The notes beneath the pieces were generated by a model. That model searched no databases, was not told where the DNA came from, and saw only the letters and a list, made by a program, of their open reading frames with translations. A program made the translations under genes and the position numbers. A stretch of DNA of 64,000 nucleotides from Notamacropus eugenii (taxonomy: Eukaryota; Chordata; Mammalia; Diprotodontia; Macropodidae): positions 7,501 through 71,500 of the forward strand of contig NC_092878.1 of NCBI RefSeq assembly GCF_028372415.1, written 5' to 3'. Below, one piece after another: positions 34,206-44,854 of the stretch; positions within the stretch are counted from its first letter, which is position 1; every line of letters begins with the position of its first letter.

Positions 34206-34474
34206 CACTGCATCAGCGCAGTCCTACTTGTGCCTAATTGATTCTCCACACCACCCACCCCAGCAACTCTTCCTCAGGCCTCCCTCCATGCTCTTAGCAG
34301 TCAAGGCCATTCACCACAAGCCACCTCTTCTCCCCATCTGTGAATCTCACATCTCTCTAACATCCTCCGCCATGATCTCTTCCTTTATTCCATTCCCCTC
34401 CTCACTCAATCCCATCCTCTCCTGCTCCAGTACATTGCACCTTTCTTTACCTCCCCCACCATTAACATCAAGAG

Positions 34475-34590
34475 GGTGACGGGATTCAAGTAACACAGAG
34501 CTGTGCAAAGTCATCAGCCTCACTCTTCCAGAGTCCTCAGAGTACAGGGGCAAGACATAAGTTAAGACTACAAGCAATGGCATGAGAGGC
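34475..34590 (-). repeat. RTE-derived SINE fragment, minus orientation
   Basis: CACAGAGCTGTGCAAAGTCATCAGCCTCACTCTTCCAGAGTCCTCAGAGTACAGGGGCAAGAC mirrors the element at 36.70-36.89 kb and parallels the one at 59.3 kb. Confidence 0.65.
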
Positions 34591-35124
34591 AGTGGGAGAA
34601 CTTGGTCTTTTTAAGCTAAAGTCTTTTCCAGGTCTTTGTCTGAGGCAGTGCCCATTTGGTGATTAAAGGCTAGGGTAGAATTGAGTCAGAAAATGGCCTA
34701 GTTTGCCTTCCAAAAAAGAATCAGTCTGGGAGGAGAAGATGCTCAGAGGTGGTACCTCACACAGATTAGGTTGGAATGATAGGGTCAGATCCGAAATCCT
34801 CTTTTTTGATTGGTAAAGGTCTTCCCACCTTACTCCCTAGACACACCTTTTCAGTCTTCTTACACTTTTATACTTCTCCACACACACAATCTCAGATCCA
34901 GTGACAATGATCTCCTTAATGTTCCACAAACAAAACCTTCCATCTATTAGCTTCGGGTATTTTCTCTGGCTGTCTCCCATCCTTGGAGTCCTCTCCATCT
35001 TCATCTCCTGGCTTCTTTCCAACTAACCCTAAGATTGTGTCTCCTACAGGAAACATTTCCCCAACTCATGTTCATTCTAGTGTCGTCCCTTTCTTAACCA
35101 GAATCTTGTTTATTCAGTTTGTGC

Positions 35125-35255
35125 TTTGCTTGTTGGAGCCCCCATTATTCAGTTGTGAGCTTCGGGAGGGCAGGAGCTATCTTTTGCCTTTTTTTGCATC
35201 CCTAGTGCTTAGCACAATGCCTGGCAGGTAATAAATGCTTAAAAATGCATATTGA
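35125..35255 (+). repeat. L2 LINE 3' end
   Basis: GTTGTGAGCTTCGGGAGGGCAGGAGCTATC, TTTGCATCCCTAGTGCTTAGCACAATGCCTGGCAGGTAATAAATGC. Conserved L2 terminus. Confidence 0.65.
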
Positions 35256-35304
35256 CTTACCCCAGTCTCCATCCTTACATCCTGCCTTTTAGAGCTAAGT
35301 TAAA

Positions 35305-35642
35305 TTTTAATCTTTGTCTCATAAAACAAGCAGGTACTCAAGTGCCTTATGTCTTTAAGTGTCACACACTGAGTTCCCTAATGTGCAGACACATGGAAAA
35401 GAAAATGGGTTAGTCAGACTCAATTGTTCTTGTTTCCATTATCCTAAACATAAGGAAGGTTGGGAATCAGAATGTGAAATTAGCAGTGAAACAGAGACTG
35501 TCCAATCAGCCTTCCACTTAATGCCAGAATCCTCTCAAAGTTCTCCCAGCTTCTACTTAAATGCCCCCTCCATTGTGTGGAAACATCACTGTGTGGCAGA
35601 AAGACCAGAGGGACAGAAATGACAGTTGAGATTGTGTTGTGT
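35305..35642 (+). repeat. 338-bp direct repeat, copy 1
   Basis: Same length and about 98.5% identical (five substitutions, no indels by my reading) to 37057-37394. It contains an open 87-codon frame (35359-35622) starting MSHTEFPNVQTHGKENG with no domain I recognise. This is presumably the source copy, since its flanks are continuous intron. Confidence 0.9.
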
Positions 35643-35920
35643 TTCACGTATTACTTATTTGGTTATCTTTGAGCAAATCACAGAACTTGTTCTGAGCCTC
35701 AGTTTTCTCTTATAAACTACAATTGCTATCCATCCTCCCTCACAAGATGGTAATGAGTGTCAATGGGAAATCTTGTTTAGACTGGAAGTGACTGTACCAA
35801 CAAAGCTGATTCATTCCCTTCTTTAAAATTGAACAATAATTCTGGAAGAGTCACAGAAGCAGGACCAAGAGTACAGCAAGTGGGTACTGGGGACATTTCC
35901 ATCTTCTTTCTTTTTTTCAG

Positions 35921-37056
35921 ATTGGGAGACTTGGTCTGAAAACAAGGAGTCACCTCCCAAACTGCACATTTCTGTGAAGCAGTTCTTCCAGGACAGATTC
36001 CCAAAGGAATGGTCTGTGTGTCTCCAGCTGGAGAGAAGGCTGGGACTGTGATGCCAGGTGAGAAAGGCAGCAGAGCTTGGAGAACAAAAATTCTCAGCAA
36101 GGAAATGCCACCCAAAGGAAAACTCCTAGTAAAGTGATGGACTGTGCAGGTGATAAATCTGTTCAAAGTGTCAGTTTGGAACCAAAGCTTTTTCTTTAAT
36201 ACAGAGTATATCTAGAAAAGGATCTTCCCAAATACAATGCAGGACCAGGGAGCTTCATTTTATCTTCAGAACCAAGGAAAGGTCATAAAATTTGCTGTAG
36301 AGAGATAATCTCTACATCTAAACCAGACTTTACCAAATATCATAAACTTTATTCTGCAGAGAAACCTAATGAGCCTAATGAATGTGGGAAACCCATCTTC
36401 CTAAACTGAATAGAAAGGAAACTCATAAATGTCATCAATCTGGGAAAGCTTCCTCCAAACCATAGAATTAAATGAAAATCAACAAGTTCATATTGGAGCC
36501 TTTCAACCAGAACCTCTTTCTTATAATAGGATTTATCCTGAGAGGATAAATTTTTCCTGAGAGGAAACTTTATCAATGTAATGAAGATGAGAATGTTTTC
36601 CTCCAGAGTTCACAACTTTTTCTTCACTTGAGAATTCCTAATGGAGAAAGGCTTTATAAGTAATGGATTTGGGATGTTCTTTAGCCTGAGTGTACATATT
36701 ACTCAGGGGCCATCTGAAGTAATCCTGATCTATACCTTGCCAGGAGCCAGATGACTCCAGAGGGGAAGGTGAAGCTGGTGGCATTGCACAGCCCTCCCTC
36801 ACTTAAATCCAAATTCACTTGCAAGTCCTGGCATCACATTCCTTGATGTCATGGTCCTCTTCAAGAACAAAGGACAAACAACATCAGAAACGCAGACTTG
36901 GCTGAAAAGTTATGAACTGAAGGCCTTCAGCAAGAGAGGGAAGCTTATTGAACATTTAAAAATTCAGATTTGAGAAATTTCATAAATATAGTGATTATGA
37001 GAAGCCTTCTGTTAAGGGTTTATCTAGCGTCAGATTGTTCCTACTGAAGAGAAAAC
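35921..37056 (+). pseudogene. Terminal C2H2 zinc-finger exon, degenerate
   Basis: After a good acceptor (TCTTTCTTTTTTTCAG) the exon reads (D)WETWSENKESPPKLH, the typical spacer of KRAB zinc-finger proteins, and stops at TGA 36049-36051. In another frame the spacer continues (QSLENKNSQQGNATQRK). Finger relics follow: EKPNEPNECGKPIF at about 36360, KETHKCHQSGKASS at about 36418, ERKLYQCNEDENVFLQ at about 36553, ELKAFSKRGKLIEHLKIQ at about 36916 and a linker relic PTEEKTF at 37040. Zinc ligands are lost in all of them. It is split by a SINE at 36700-36888 and cut at 37056 by the second 338-bp copy. Confidence 0.75.
36700..36888 (+). repeat. RTE-derived SINE inside the finger exon
   Basis: AGATGACTCCAGAGGGGAAGGTGAAGCTGGTG, GCACAGCCCTCCCTCACTTAAATCCAAATTCACTTGCAAGTC and TGATGTCATGGTCCTCTTCAAGAACAAAGGACAAACAACATC. 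The terminal phrase is the RTE-family 3' end (GTCCTCTTCGAGAACGAAGGACAAACAAC). Confidence 0.8.
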
Positions 37057-37394
37057 TTTTAATCTTTGTCTCATAAAACAAGCAGGTACCCAAGTGCCTT
37101 ATGTCTTTAAATGTCACACACTGAGTTCCCTAATGTGCAGACACATGGAAAAGAAAATGGGTTAGTCAGACTCAATTGTTCTTGTTTCCATTATCCTAAA
37201 CATAAGGAAGATTGGGAATCAGAATCTGAAATTAGCAGTGAAACAGAGACTGTCCAATCAGCCTTCCACTTAATGCCAGAATCCTCTCAAAGTTCTCCCA
37301 GCTTCTACTTAAATGCCCCCTCCATTGTGTGGAAGCATCACTGTGTGGCAGAAAGACCAGAGGGACAGAAATGACAGTTGAGATTGTGTTGTGT
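37057..37394 (+). repeat. 338-bp direct repeat, copy 2
   Basis: Near-identical copy of 35305-35642, placed abruptly inside a decayed zinc-finger linker and followed after one base by the 77-bp inverted repeat. The 87-codon frame is also open here (37111-37374), with Gly-to-Asp and Cys-to-Ser differences from copy 1. Confidence 0.9.
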
Positions 37395-37395
37395 A

Positions 37396-37472
37396 ACTTT
37401 TTACTAGCATAACTGTACTGGAATCCTATTCCAGCTTAAACAAAGCAAAGAAGTTAATGACTAAACTTATAA
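37396..37472 (+). repeat. 77-bp inverted repeat, left arm
   Basis: Begins ACTTTTTACTAGCATAACTG and ends GACTAAACTTATAA. It is the exact reverse complement of 38983-39059 (77 of 77 by my reading). Confidence 0.9.
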
Positions 37473-38392
37473 GTTTATAACTTATAAGTAATCAGAAATA
37501 TTTCGGGAACTGATCATTTGAAATGACTCCTAAGACTGTGGGTAGCCCACCTTTCTAGGTACAGCTTGGGAATGCCACCTAGGTCCTAGACATTCTGCCC
37601 ATCCTCTCCCAGCACCTACAGATCGCCTTAGGGGCTCAGTAAATTCTGCTGTGGGAGGTTGGGGGAAACGTGGAAGAATCAGGCCTGTAGTGAGCATTCT
37701 CTAAACTCTGCCTACAAAAATCACCACTGGGACGTCAGTTTCTCTGCTCTTGGTAAGCTTCACTTCTTTGTTGTAGTTGCAAAAAATATTTTATCTGTTT
37801 GACCCATTTTCTGATTTGTAAAAATAATTGTGCTTGTTGTTATGGGATCAAAATGATAAAATGATTGTAAAATGCTTAACGTAATGACTGCTATACATAC
37901 AACATTATTATCTTTCTAATGTAATTGTTATCTTTGAAGTGGTTTTAATTGCTAAAAGTAATAAGATCAATAATTTCTGGAAATGCAAATTATGCCATCT
38001 GCAGTTATTGTTGTGTTAAAACTGTATTTCTAGGATTGTATTTCTGAATTTCTCTTAGATTGTGAAAAGTGAGTGACCACTGTAATCTAGAAATAGTGTT
38101 AGACAAAGCAATTTTTTAATTTGAATTTTGTTGAAACTAAAAGATGTTGGGAAAATTGTGTAACACCAGTTATGTTACTTTCAGTCCTGCTAACCTTGTC
38201 TTTTAATGTTTTGTAATTGTCATTTAGAAAACCAGGTATTTTCACCTTTTGTCTGTTAAAAAAAAAAGTTAAAGCTTAACAATTTGGCTATCTTCTGTGC
38301 AGTTATAGGATTGTTAACTAAGTTATTTGGGGTTACTGTTTGAATGTTGAAACCTAACATTGTTAAGTGATTCCTATGTATGGAAAGGAGGG

Positions 38393-38498
38393 AATGGAGT
38401 GAAAACTTTCTTTAGATTCCCTCTGCCCATTCAGAACAGTCCCACAATGGAGTGAAAACTTTATTTAAATTCCTTCTGTTCATTCAGAACAGTCCTCC
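38393..38498 (+). repeat. Two-copy 53-bp tandem repeat
   Basis: AATGGAGTGAAAACTTTCTT and AATGGAGTGAAAACTTTATT start copies 53 bp apart. Both copies end in CATTCAGAACAGTCC plus a few bases. Confidence 0.8.
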
Positions 38499-38982
38499 CA
38501 TTCCTGTGGGTAAGATCATCAGTCCTAGTAAAGGAATTTGGTTGGTTAATGCAGATTCTAAACAACGAATATTACTTGCACAGAAGTGGTAATAGATAGA
38601 GAGAATTTGTAATAATTGGCTTTTACATGAGTAAAGTTTTAAAAAATGGAATCCCTTATGTGTGTGTGTGTCCTGGTAAATCTTTATTGTTCATTGTAAC
38701 TCCAAGAAACTGTTTTTAAAGAAAGGAAATACTTTTAGAAGAAATGTTTTGAAAAATCACGTGTGATTCTTAGAAGGCCTACTAAAGCTTCAAAATAATA
38801 TACTGTTAAATTAAGCTGTTTTGATCTGAATATGTAGTCATTCTATGGCCTAAGTCAAAGTTAAGATTTGCGTGTGAATTTATTATATGCAAAAGATTTA
38901 ATTCCTGAAGTATCTCATTCTTCCAGAGTGAGTATAATTAGGGAAGAATAACAACTTGTGAAACAAAGACAATCCCATCAAT

Positions 38983-39059
38983 TTATAAGTTTAGTCATTA
39001 ACTTCTTTGCTTTGTTTAAGCTGGAATAGGATTCCAGTACAGTTATGCTAGTAAAAAGT
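38983..39059 (-). repeat. 77-bp inverted repeat, right arm
   Basis: Perfect reverse complement of 37396-37472. It lies within continuous AT-rich sequence, so it is probably the source of the left arm. Confidence 0.9.
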
Positions 39060-40899
39060 AATAACTTAGGAACTATCTTGTCTTATGGTTAAAATGCAAA
39101 GGCAAATGGAATAATCTGGGTAATAGGGTTGAGAGATTTGGAAAGATAAATTAAGTTCTGATTGAAACTATGAAAGGTAGATAAGATTTGGGAATAAATA
39201 TGGGTTATCTAAACCCCTCTTGCTCCTAGATAGTTGTTCTGGACACTTTTGTGTCAGTTTCAGATAGTTTAAAGAGTGAGGAAGTATTTTCTCTGAGGGA
39301 TTCCAGCCAATATTGATTTGCTATATAAGACTGGGACTGAAATTTACTATTGTTTGAAGCTCTGATTACAGGAATACTTGTCTAAGTTATCATAAAGCCA
39401 ATTGACATGTGCTGCAGGCTAATGGTGGATGCATGGAAAGGTTTTGAAGATGACCTTGGACACAGCCTAGGTAGGATCTTCCTAACCTATTTCCCAAAAG
39501 TGCTACTTCCTTTCTGAAAAAGGAAATTCCCCACCTGATTACTCCGAAGCCCTGCTTTCAGCACCTGGTGACCTCACATGTCAGATAACAGCTTATTCCT
39601 GTCATCAACCAGAACTAAGGAAATCCTTTCCTTCTGTTAACATTGTCTCTCTCTTTTTCTTTTATAGCAAATCTTTGTAATTAAGAAGTTCTGTAAGTAG
39701 AACTAAGTCTATCAAATAATAAATGGAAATTGGAGCATCTCTGAGTTACTAAAATGGGATGCAGGAATGAATAGCTTACAATTTTAACCTACATTCCTGG
39801 CCAAATAAAAATAAATATAATACAGAAATAATATCGAGGAAATGATTAGACAAAGTAATAAGAGCAAATTTTGAGGAAAAGTAACAGGATCAGACTGATT
39901 CCTCAGAATTATATACAGGAGTATATGATTGGCTTCTAAAATTTATCATGCTTTTGATAATAAGATCTCAAATCTGGATTTTTGCACAAGATTGTATAAG
40001 ACAGTGGTAAATTATTTCTTCTCTGTTAAAGTACCTGTCCAATAATTTTAAGGGCAGATGAGTTCATTTTATGGTTGAACTCTCACATTTTAAAAGATTC
40101 TTATTGCAGGTAGAAGATTTAGGTAAAAACAGAAACAGCAAATAAGATAAACTGAAATTTTCTGATATTTCAAAAATGGAGAACAAATTTTAAGTAATTG
40201 TACTAATTTATACTGTCAGAAGTATCTGGGAACTTTAGATTTGAACCAGAACGGCAGAATTCTCTTTTTGAACTATCCTGAGAATAAAACCTATTGTCAA
40301 AGAAAAGATATCTAGGTATCAGATAACTACACGAGAAATCTGGGATTCAAAAAGTTTTGTTTAAGAATTGGTTACTGGGATACAAGGAACTTCATGTTAG
40401 TTAACATTGGTAATTGTTTAGTTAGCACTGATTTGTATGGTTCATGTTTAAGCTTTCTTGTTTATCTTGATGACATGTAAATCTTTTTTTCAAAACAAGC
40501 CTATTGTGAGCCATCTAAGTTTAATTGTACCTGACTTAATGTAAAAATGCAATCTTGTGAACTGAAAAAAAAAACTTCAATGTGTTTTTTGAGCCTACTC
40601 CTGCATGGCTGGGAAACTAAACTATTGCTAAGTGCCTTTAGCCATGTTAACTATGTTGTGTTGTTTCATGTCAACTATCAAATCATATGTTTTCTGGGAG
40701 ACCGTGTCAGGTTTTCTGTATAGACTCTTGGATCCGTCTGTCACCTCCATTGCCCCTGCTCCTGTGTGGACCATGCCTTCCAAGTCTGAAAGGGCCTGAA
40801 GAAGATGACATCAGACAGAGACAACTTTCCCAAGACCTACATGAAGATTTAGTTTTTCATATCTTTGTTGGTCTACAGGCGAAGCCTTCGGCTTGCCTT

Positions 40900-41400
40900 T
40901 GACCAAAAGGAGGGAATGTTAATATTTAATATAAATTTTAGACTTTAATAAGGGCCAAAGTTTGAATTAAGAAGAGTCTGGACCTAATAGTCTCCTTTGT
41001 TTAGAGGATGCCTACACCTTGGGTTGTGAATAAACAATTTCAAAGGCCTGTTGAGGACAGGATGTCTGCAATCTGGGTGATGGGACTTTTCCTTACCTTG
41101 AATCACAAAGGCATGCTAAGGAAGGAAGATGCCCATAGCCTGGGATCACAAAACCTAATTACAATGTGTTTACAGTGTGAGAACTCCTTTCTCATGGCAA
41201 AATGTACTTAAGGCAGTCAATTTCTGTACTAAGGCAGCCAGTTCTGATCCTGGCTCCATAGCGCTATGTAACCGTTTTCTTTATGGGGAATTGATTAATT
41301 AATTAAATCATAAAATGTATGCATTTAGCCTGTTGCCTTTTCTCTAACCAAGTTTTCAGGTCAACACTTCTCATGAGGAACACACAGCCCTACAGTAACA
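40900..41400 (+). mobile_element. LTR with polypurine tract: 3' end of an old retroviral element
   Basis: A polypurine tract (AAAAGGAGGGAA, 40905-40916) directly precedes an LTR-like unit of about 484 bp, 40917-41400, with matching termini TGTTA...TAACA and an AATAAA signal in its middle (about 41029). No matching 5' LTR and no recognisable retroviral gene is seen in the window, so it is an old, broken fossil. Class not certain; ERVL-like is possible because no envelope is evident. Confidence 0.55.
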
Positions 41401-43925
41401 CCTTGGAAGCAGAGAGAAGTTGCACAAACACATGCTGGGCTTAGCAGCAGTGAGTAAAGACTAATCACTCTCATTATGCTCAATAAAAATTATGTGCCCA
41501 GCAGGGAACTCAGTCCAGCAGAACAACATCTGGCAGAAGACCCTGACAAACATAAACGGAGGTCCAGAGAGATTAAGTGACTAGCCAAAGTCTCACAAGT
41601 ACCAAATGACATAGCCTTCGCTTTCCACTACTTGATGCCTGCCTCCTCTTATAAATTCAATAAATATGTATCAAATTTCTACCGTAAGAAAAGAGAATGA
41701 TATTGCTTGTGATCTACATTGTCCTGTTCTTCTCCCAAGACTCTGATTGCTTGGATCTACGTTATTTCAGGACAGCTGAATCTATCCACGGGTCATTTTA
41801 ACTATTTCTGGTTTGTACCTAGTTACTTTTCTAATTGTTCAAAATGACAAAGTTTGATTCTATGCTCCGGTCCTTTCACAGGACAATCAAGTCTGTGATT
41901 GTTGAGCAACAGGAATTACTACAAAGAGATTCAGTGGATCAAATCATATTGTAGCAAAAACATGGCTTTGGAGGAAGAAAACAAGATATTTTTAAGGGGA
42001 AAAAATAGTTTTGCACAAAAGGACAAAGTGAAGTGCAACAGAACGTCCAGGCATTCATGGATCAAACCCCCTACCCCTATATATAGGACAGTAAACATGC
42101 TTATGACTATCTGTATCACATTATATGTAGATATGTATTACATAGATATATATGCATAGACAGACAGATTGATAGGTAGATAGATAGACAGGTAGACAGA
42201 CAGATAGTTGGGCTGATTCTCATTGCTTCATGGCATCAACTCATACAGTCACTCCACATATCTCTTATACCTGACAAATTTTTTACCTAAACAGGTAAAT
42301 TTGTAAGACAAAAATAAATTCCTCAGCCAAGTGTGACCTCGTAGTTCATGAAACTATATGTTAACTATGTATTCTCCTGGGCCTGACCACATGAATTGGC
42401 TGCCTCTCTTGTTCTTGTGTTGTTTCCCCATACAAATACCTATTTTTTGTCAATGTGGGAAAAAGACCCTGCATTCACACGTTTACTTGTTGTAAGACCT
42501 AGAAAGTTAAGTGTGATACTATGTTGAACCAATCCTTAAACATTTTGTCCCAGCCCCTGGAGAGAGTATTATATATAATGGTCTGGCTTGGTCTCCCTCA
42601 ACACAAGTACTATCCCCCAGTGCATCAGAACAGTTGAAAGTCTCTCAATTCCAGAAGTGTGACCAAACTCCCCAAAGAGATCAGTCTGGGTCAGGAATTA
42701 AAGGAGATTAAGGAGATTAGGTCGACATTCTTGGACAGGGGCTTCCCAGTAAGAAGTAGATTTTGCATTTGGGGGAGCCCTTATCAACTTCTTGCAACCC
42801 AGAAAATCAGGGAAGTAGGAGATCCTCATAGAAACCACCAAAGTTCTCTCTAGATAATTTCAGATGCTCTCAACTTCTCTAGAACAAGAGATATAAAATT
42901 TCCTGTTCTAAAGGGTCTACTTTATCTAAAGGAATGGTTGCTTTGTTGTCTTAACTAGACAGAGGATCCAAAATACACAAATTGAGAGATAAAGAAAGGG
43001 AGAAACTTTGAGCTTCTGCTAAAGTTTGCCCAGCCAAGTTCAAACAGGATGGTACTATATTAGGCACAGGGGCTTACAAGGGACATGGGAGGCATTTCTA
43101 CTAGATGGAAGCCATTTCAATGTTTCTTCCCATTATTAACACTACAGACAGTGTTACATATTCAAATTCCCTAAGTGTGGACCAGGGTAGAGGATAGAGA
43201 CAGCTTTCAGAATCAGAGTTTTCCAGTGAAATAGGGAGAGATCAAATGACTTAGCCATCTGATCTTTGACACCGTTTCCTAGGAAGGACCTCAGGGGAGA
43301 AAGACATGGAGCTGGGATTTGATCCGGAAGTTCAAGTAATAGGACTCACAAAGAATAGTATTGGACATAATATTCTCCTGCTGTTCCCCAACTCTTCTGT
43401 GATAAGGAGGGAGTCAGAAGCTCAAGAATGAAAGGATGTTTGGTTTGGAATGCTTTCATTTCTCCAGGGCATGTCCTCAGTTTCTACTACTGTGCCACCA
43501 CAACTACCAAGCTGTCTCTAACCTGACTTTTAAACCTGAAATCCCATTACCTTTTGGAGTCTCTTACTTCACACAGCTGATTCCTCTTAAGATTAAGCAT
43601 TGAGACCCCTACCTCCAGCTGGGTTAATGCCCTCTCCATTCCAAGATGGCTTCCCCAAGTCCATGGTCATGCACAGTCGTCCCCACCTAGAATGTCCTCT
43701 CCCACTTTCAATCCAAAACTAAAGCTTCCCAGACAGCCTTCTTTTCTTAAGAAAAATGGCATCCAGGTACTTTAGAAGAGACAGCCTCTGGCAGAGGCTG
43801 AGAACTGAGTCAGAGTAATTCCTCCACTCCTTCACCCCTCTCCAAGGAACCCTCCATGACTCCCAGCCCTGTCCTCCAATGCCAATGTCATTGATGACAA
43901 AGACCACACACTCCATGACTCAATG
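41401..43925. other. Gene-free stretch
   Basis: Contains a likely mirrored MIR fragment (41560-41640: GGAGGTCCAGAGAGATTAAGTGACTAGCCAAAG) and a GATA/GACA microsatellite (42158-42210). No exon recognised. Confidence 0.4.
42158..42210 (+). repeat. Microsatellite (GATA/GACA)n
   Basis: Interrupted tetranucleotide array: AGACAGACAGATTGATAGG then TAGATAGATAGACAGGTAGACAGACAGATAG. Confidence 0.9.
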
Positions 43926-43927
43926 TG

Positions 43928-44780
43928 TTTATTTTAAGTCCATCTCCTGCTCATGCAGGGGCCTCCAGGTTCTGTCTTGGCAACATTTGAATCTATGCCA
44001 GTCTAGAAATACCAACATCCCCAGTGTGAGGAGCACCAATCCAGCCAAGCCCATTTAAATGGTGGAATCCTGGGGAGTGAACCCTAGAGGGACAGAAAAG
44101 ACTGCTCAGATCCATGAGTATAGCTAACTGAGTACATGGGAAACTGGGAGGCTGGCTACATGAATCTAAAGATATAGGCAGCTGGGAGAAGGAGAGGGGT
44201 AGATTCTTGACTGTGTTTCACTTTCATTAAAGGAGAAAATCAAATACCACGATATTTTTTAAATATTGGGACTAGAAAGCATTCCAAGTTCCCAAAACAG
44301 TGTGGGCTAGGACACCTGGATATAGGAGGGATTGTAAGGGACAAGAAGAGCTAAAGGCTAAGATGCCTAGATATCAAAAGAGGTCAAAGACCAAGGGATA
44401 GGGTGCTGAGGACCCTGAGAACTCTGTGGAACAGGAAATGTGGCTTCATGAAGGGTTAAGAGGGATAGCATTCAAGTTCCTGGGACCCCTCACCTGCCTA
44501 GCTGATGAGCAAAGGGTCACTTTTCTGACACAGGAGGTGATATGGTGGCAGCACCTGGAGGTGCCACACTAAGGGGTCCTGAAGGGCAAAATCAGCCCCG
44601 GACTGGGCAGAGCTGAGGGACTGAAAGGAGTCCTAGGAAGCTCAGAGGATAAAGAGTAAAGCTCCTTCCTCCCAGCTGATAGTAATGCAGGCTTACACTG
44701 GTGCCTGCCACTAGCTGGAGAAGGAAAGGGAGATTTAGGTCCCCTCCACCCCTGCCTCTCTGTCTCTTTAACCCTCCAGC
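43928..44780 (-). pseudogene. LILR/FCAR/OSCAR-like Ig-superfamily receptor, remnant (last Ig exon and TM exon)
   Basis: Minus strand. The last exon (44083 down) has a good acceptor (TTTTCTGTCCCTCTAG) and reads FTPQDSTI, a TAA at 44057-44055, then MGLAGLVLLTLGMLVFLDW and HRFKCCQDRTWRPLHEQEM, ending at TAA 43931 overlapping an AATAAA. This matches the transmembrane exon of activating leukocyte-receptor-complex receptors (PQDYT..NLIRMGLAGLVL...W). The stop sits at the Arg codon that would pair with FcR-gamma. The upstream exon (to about 44755; donor GGCAG|GTGAGG at 44494) keeps Ig traces: VAGTSVSLHYYQLGGRSFTLY with the first Cys replaced by Tyr, SGADFALQDP, GTSRCCHH and SDPLLIS, in shifted frames. 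Family members are surface receptors of myeloid or NK cells, several binding MHC class I. No further Ig exon was found. Confidence 0.65.
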
Positions 44781-44854
44781 TCTGTCCCCCAAACCCCAAA
44801 TTGTTTGATTTTTTTTTTCCTCCTCAATATCTTCATGTCCCAATGCAGGGTGAT

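Larger units (their letters stand above)
31487..35920 (+). other. Intron 3 of the KRAB-ZNF remnant
   Basis: About 4.4 kb with a SINE at 32905-33128, an L2-like stretch at 33240-34205, an RTE-derived SINE at 34475-34590, an L2 tail at 35125-35255 and the first copy of the 338-bp repeat at 35305-35642. The part 31.5-32.9 kb contains no named feature. Confidence 0.55.
23914..37056 (+). pseudogene. KRAB C2H2 zinc-finger gene, decayed
   Basis: Four exons line up in consistent splice phase: leader 23914-23971 (start codon 23939), KRAB-A 29868-29994, KRAB-B 31388-31486, and a terminal zinc-finger exon 35921-37056. Functional family members are nuclear DNA-binding repressors that recruit TRIM28 through the KRAB box, mainly to silence transposons. 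Damage: the KRAB-B acceptor reads CG instead of AG, KRAB-A has changes at conserved positions, the terminal exon stops after 42 full codons (TGA 36049-36051), and the fingers have lost Cys/His ligands and carry an inserted RTE-derived SINE. Its probable promoter is the CpG island at 21.4-22.7 kb. Introns hold L1, MIR and L2 pieces. A short KRAB-only transcript cannot be excluded; a functional zinc-finger protein can. Confidence 0.8.
37473..40916. other. AT-rich non-coding stretch upstream of an LTR
   Basis: No gene. It contains a two-copy 53-bp tandem (38393-38498) and the right arm of the inverted repeat (38983-39059). Its 3' end runs into a polypurine tract and LTR, so part of it may be internal sequence of an old retroviral element, but no gag, pol or env homology is recognisable. 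Confidence 0.4.
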
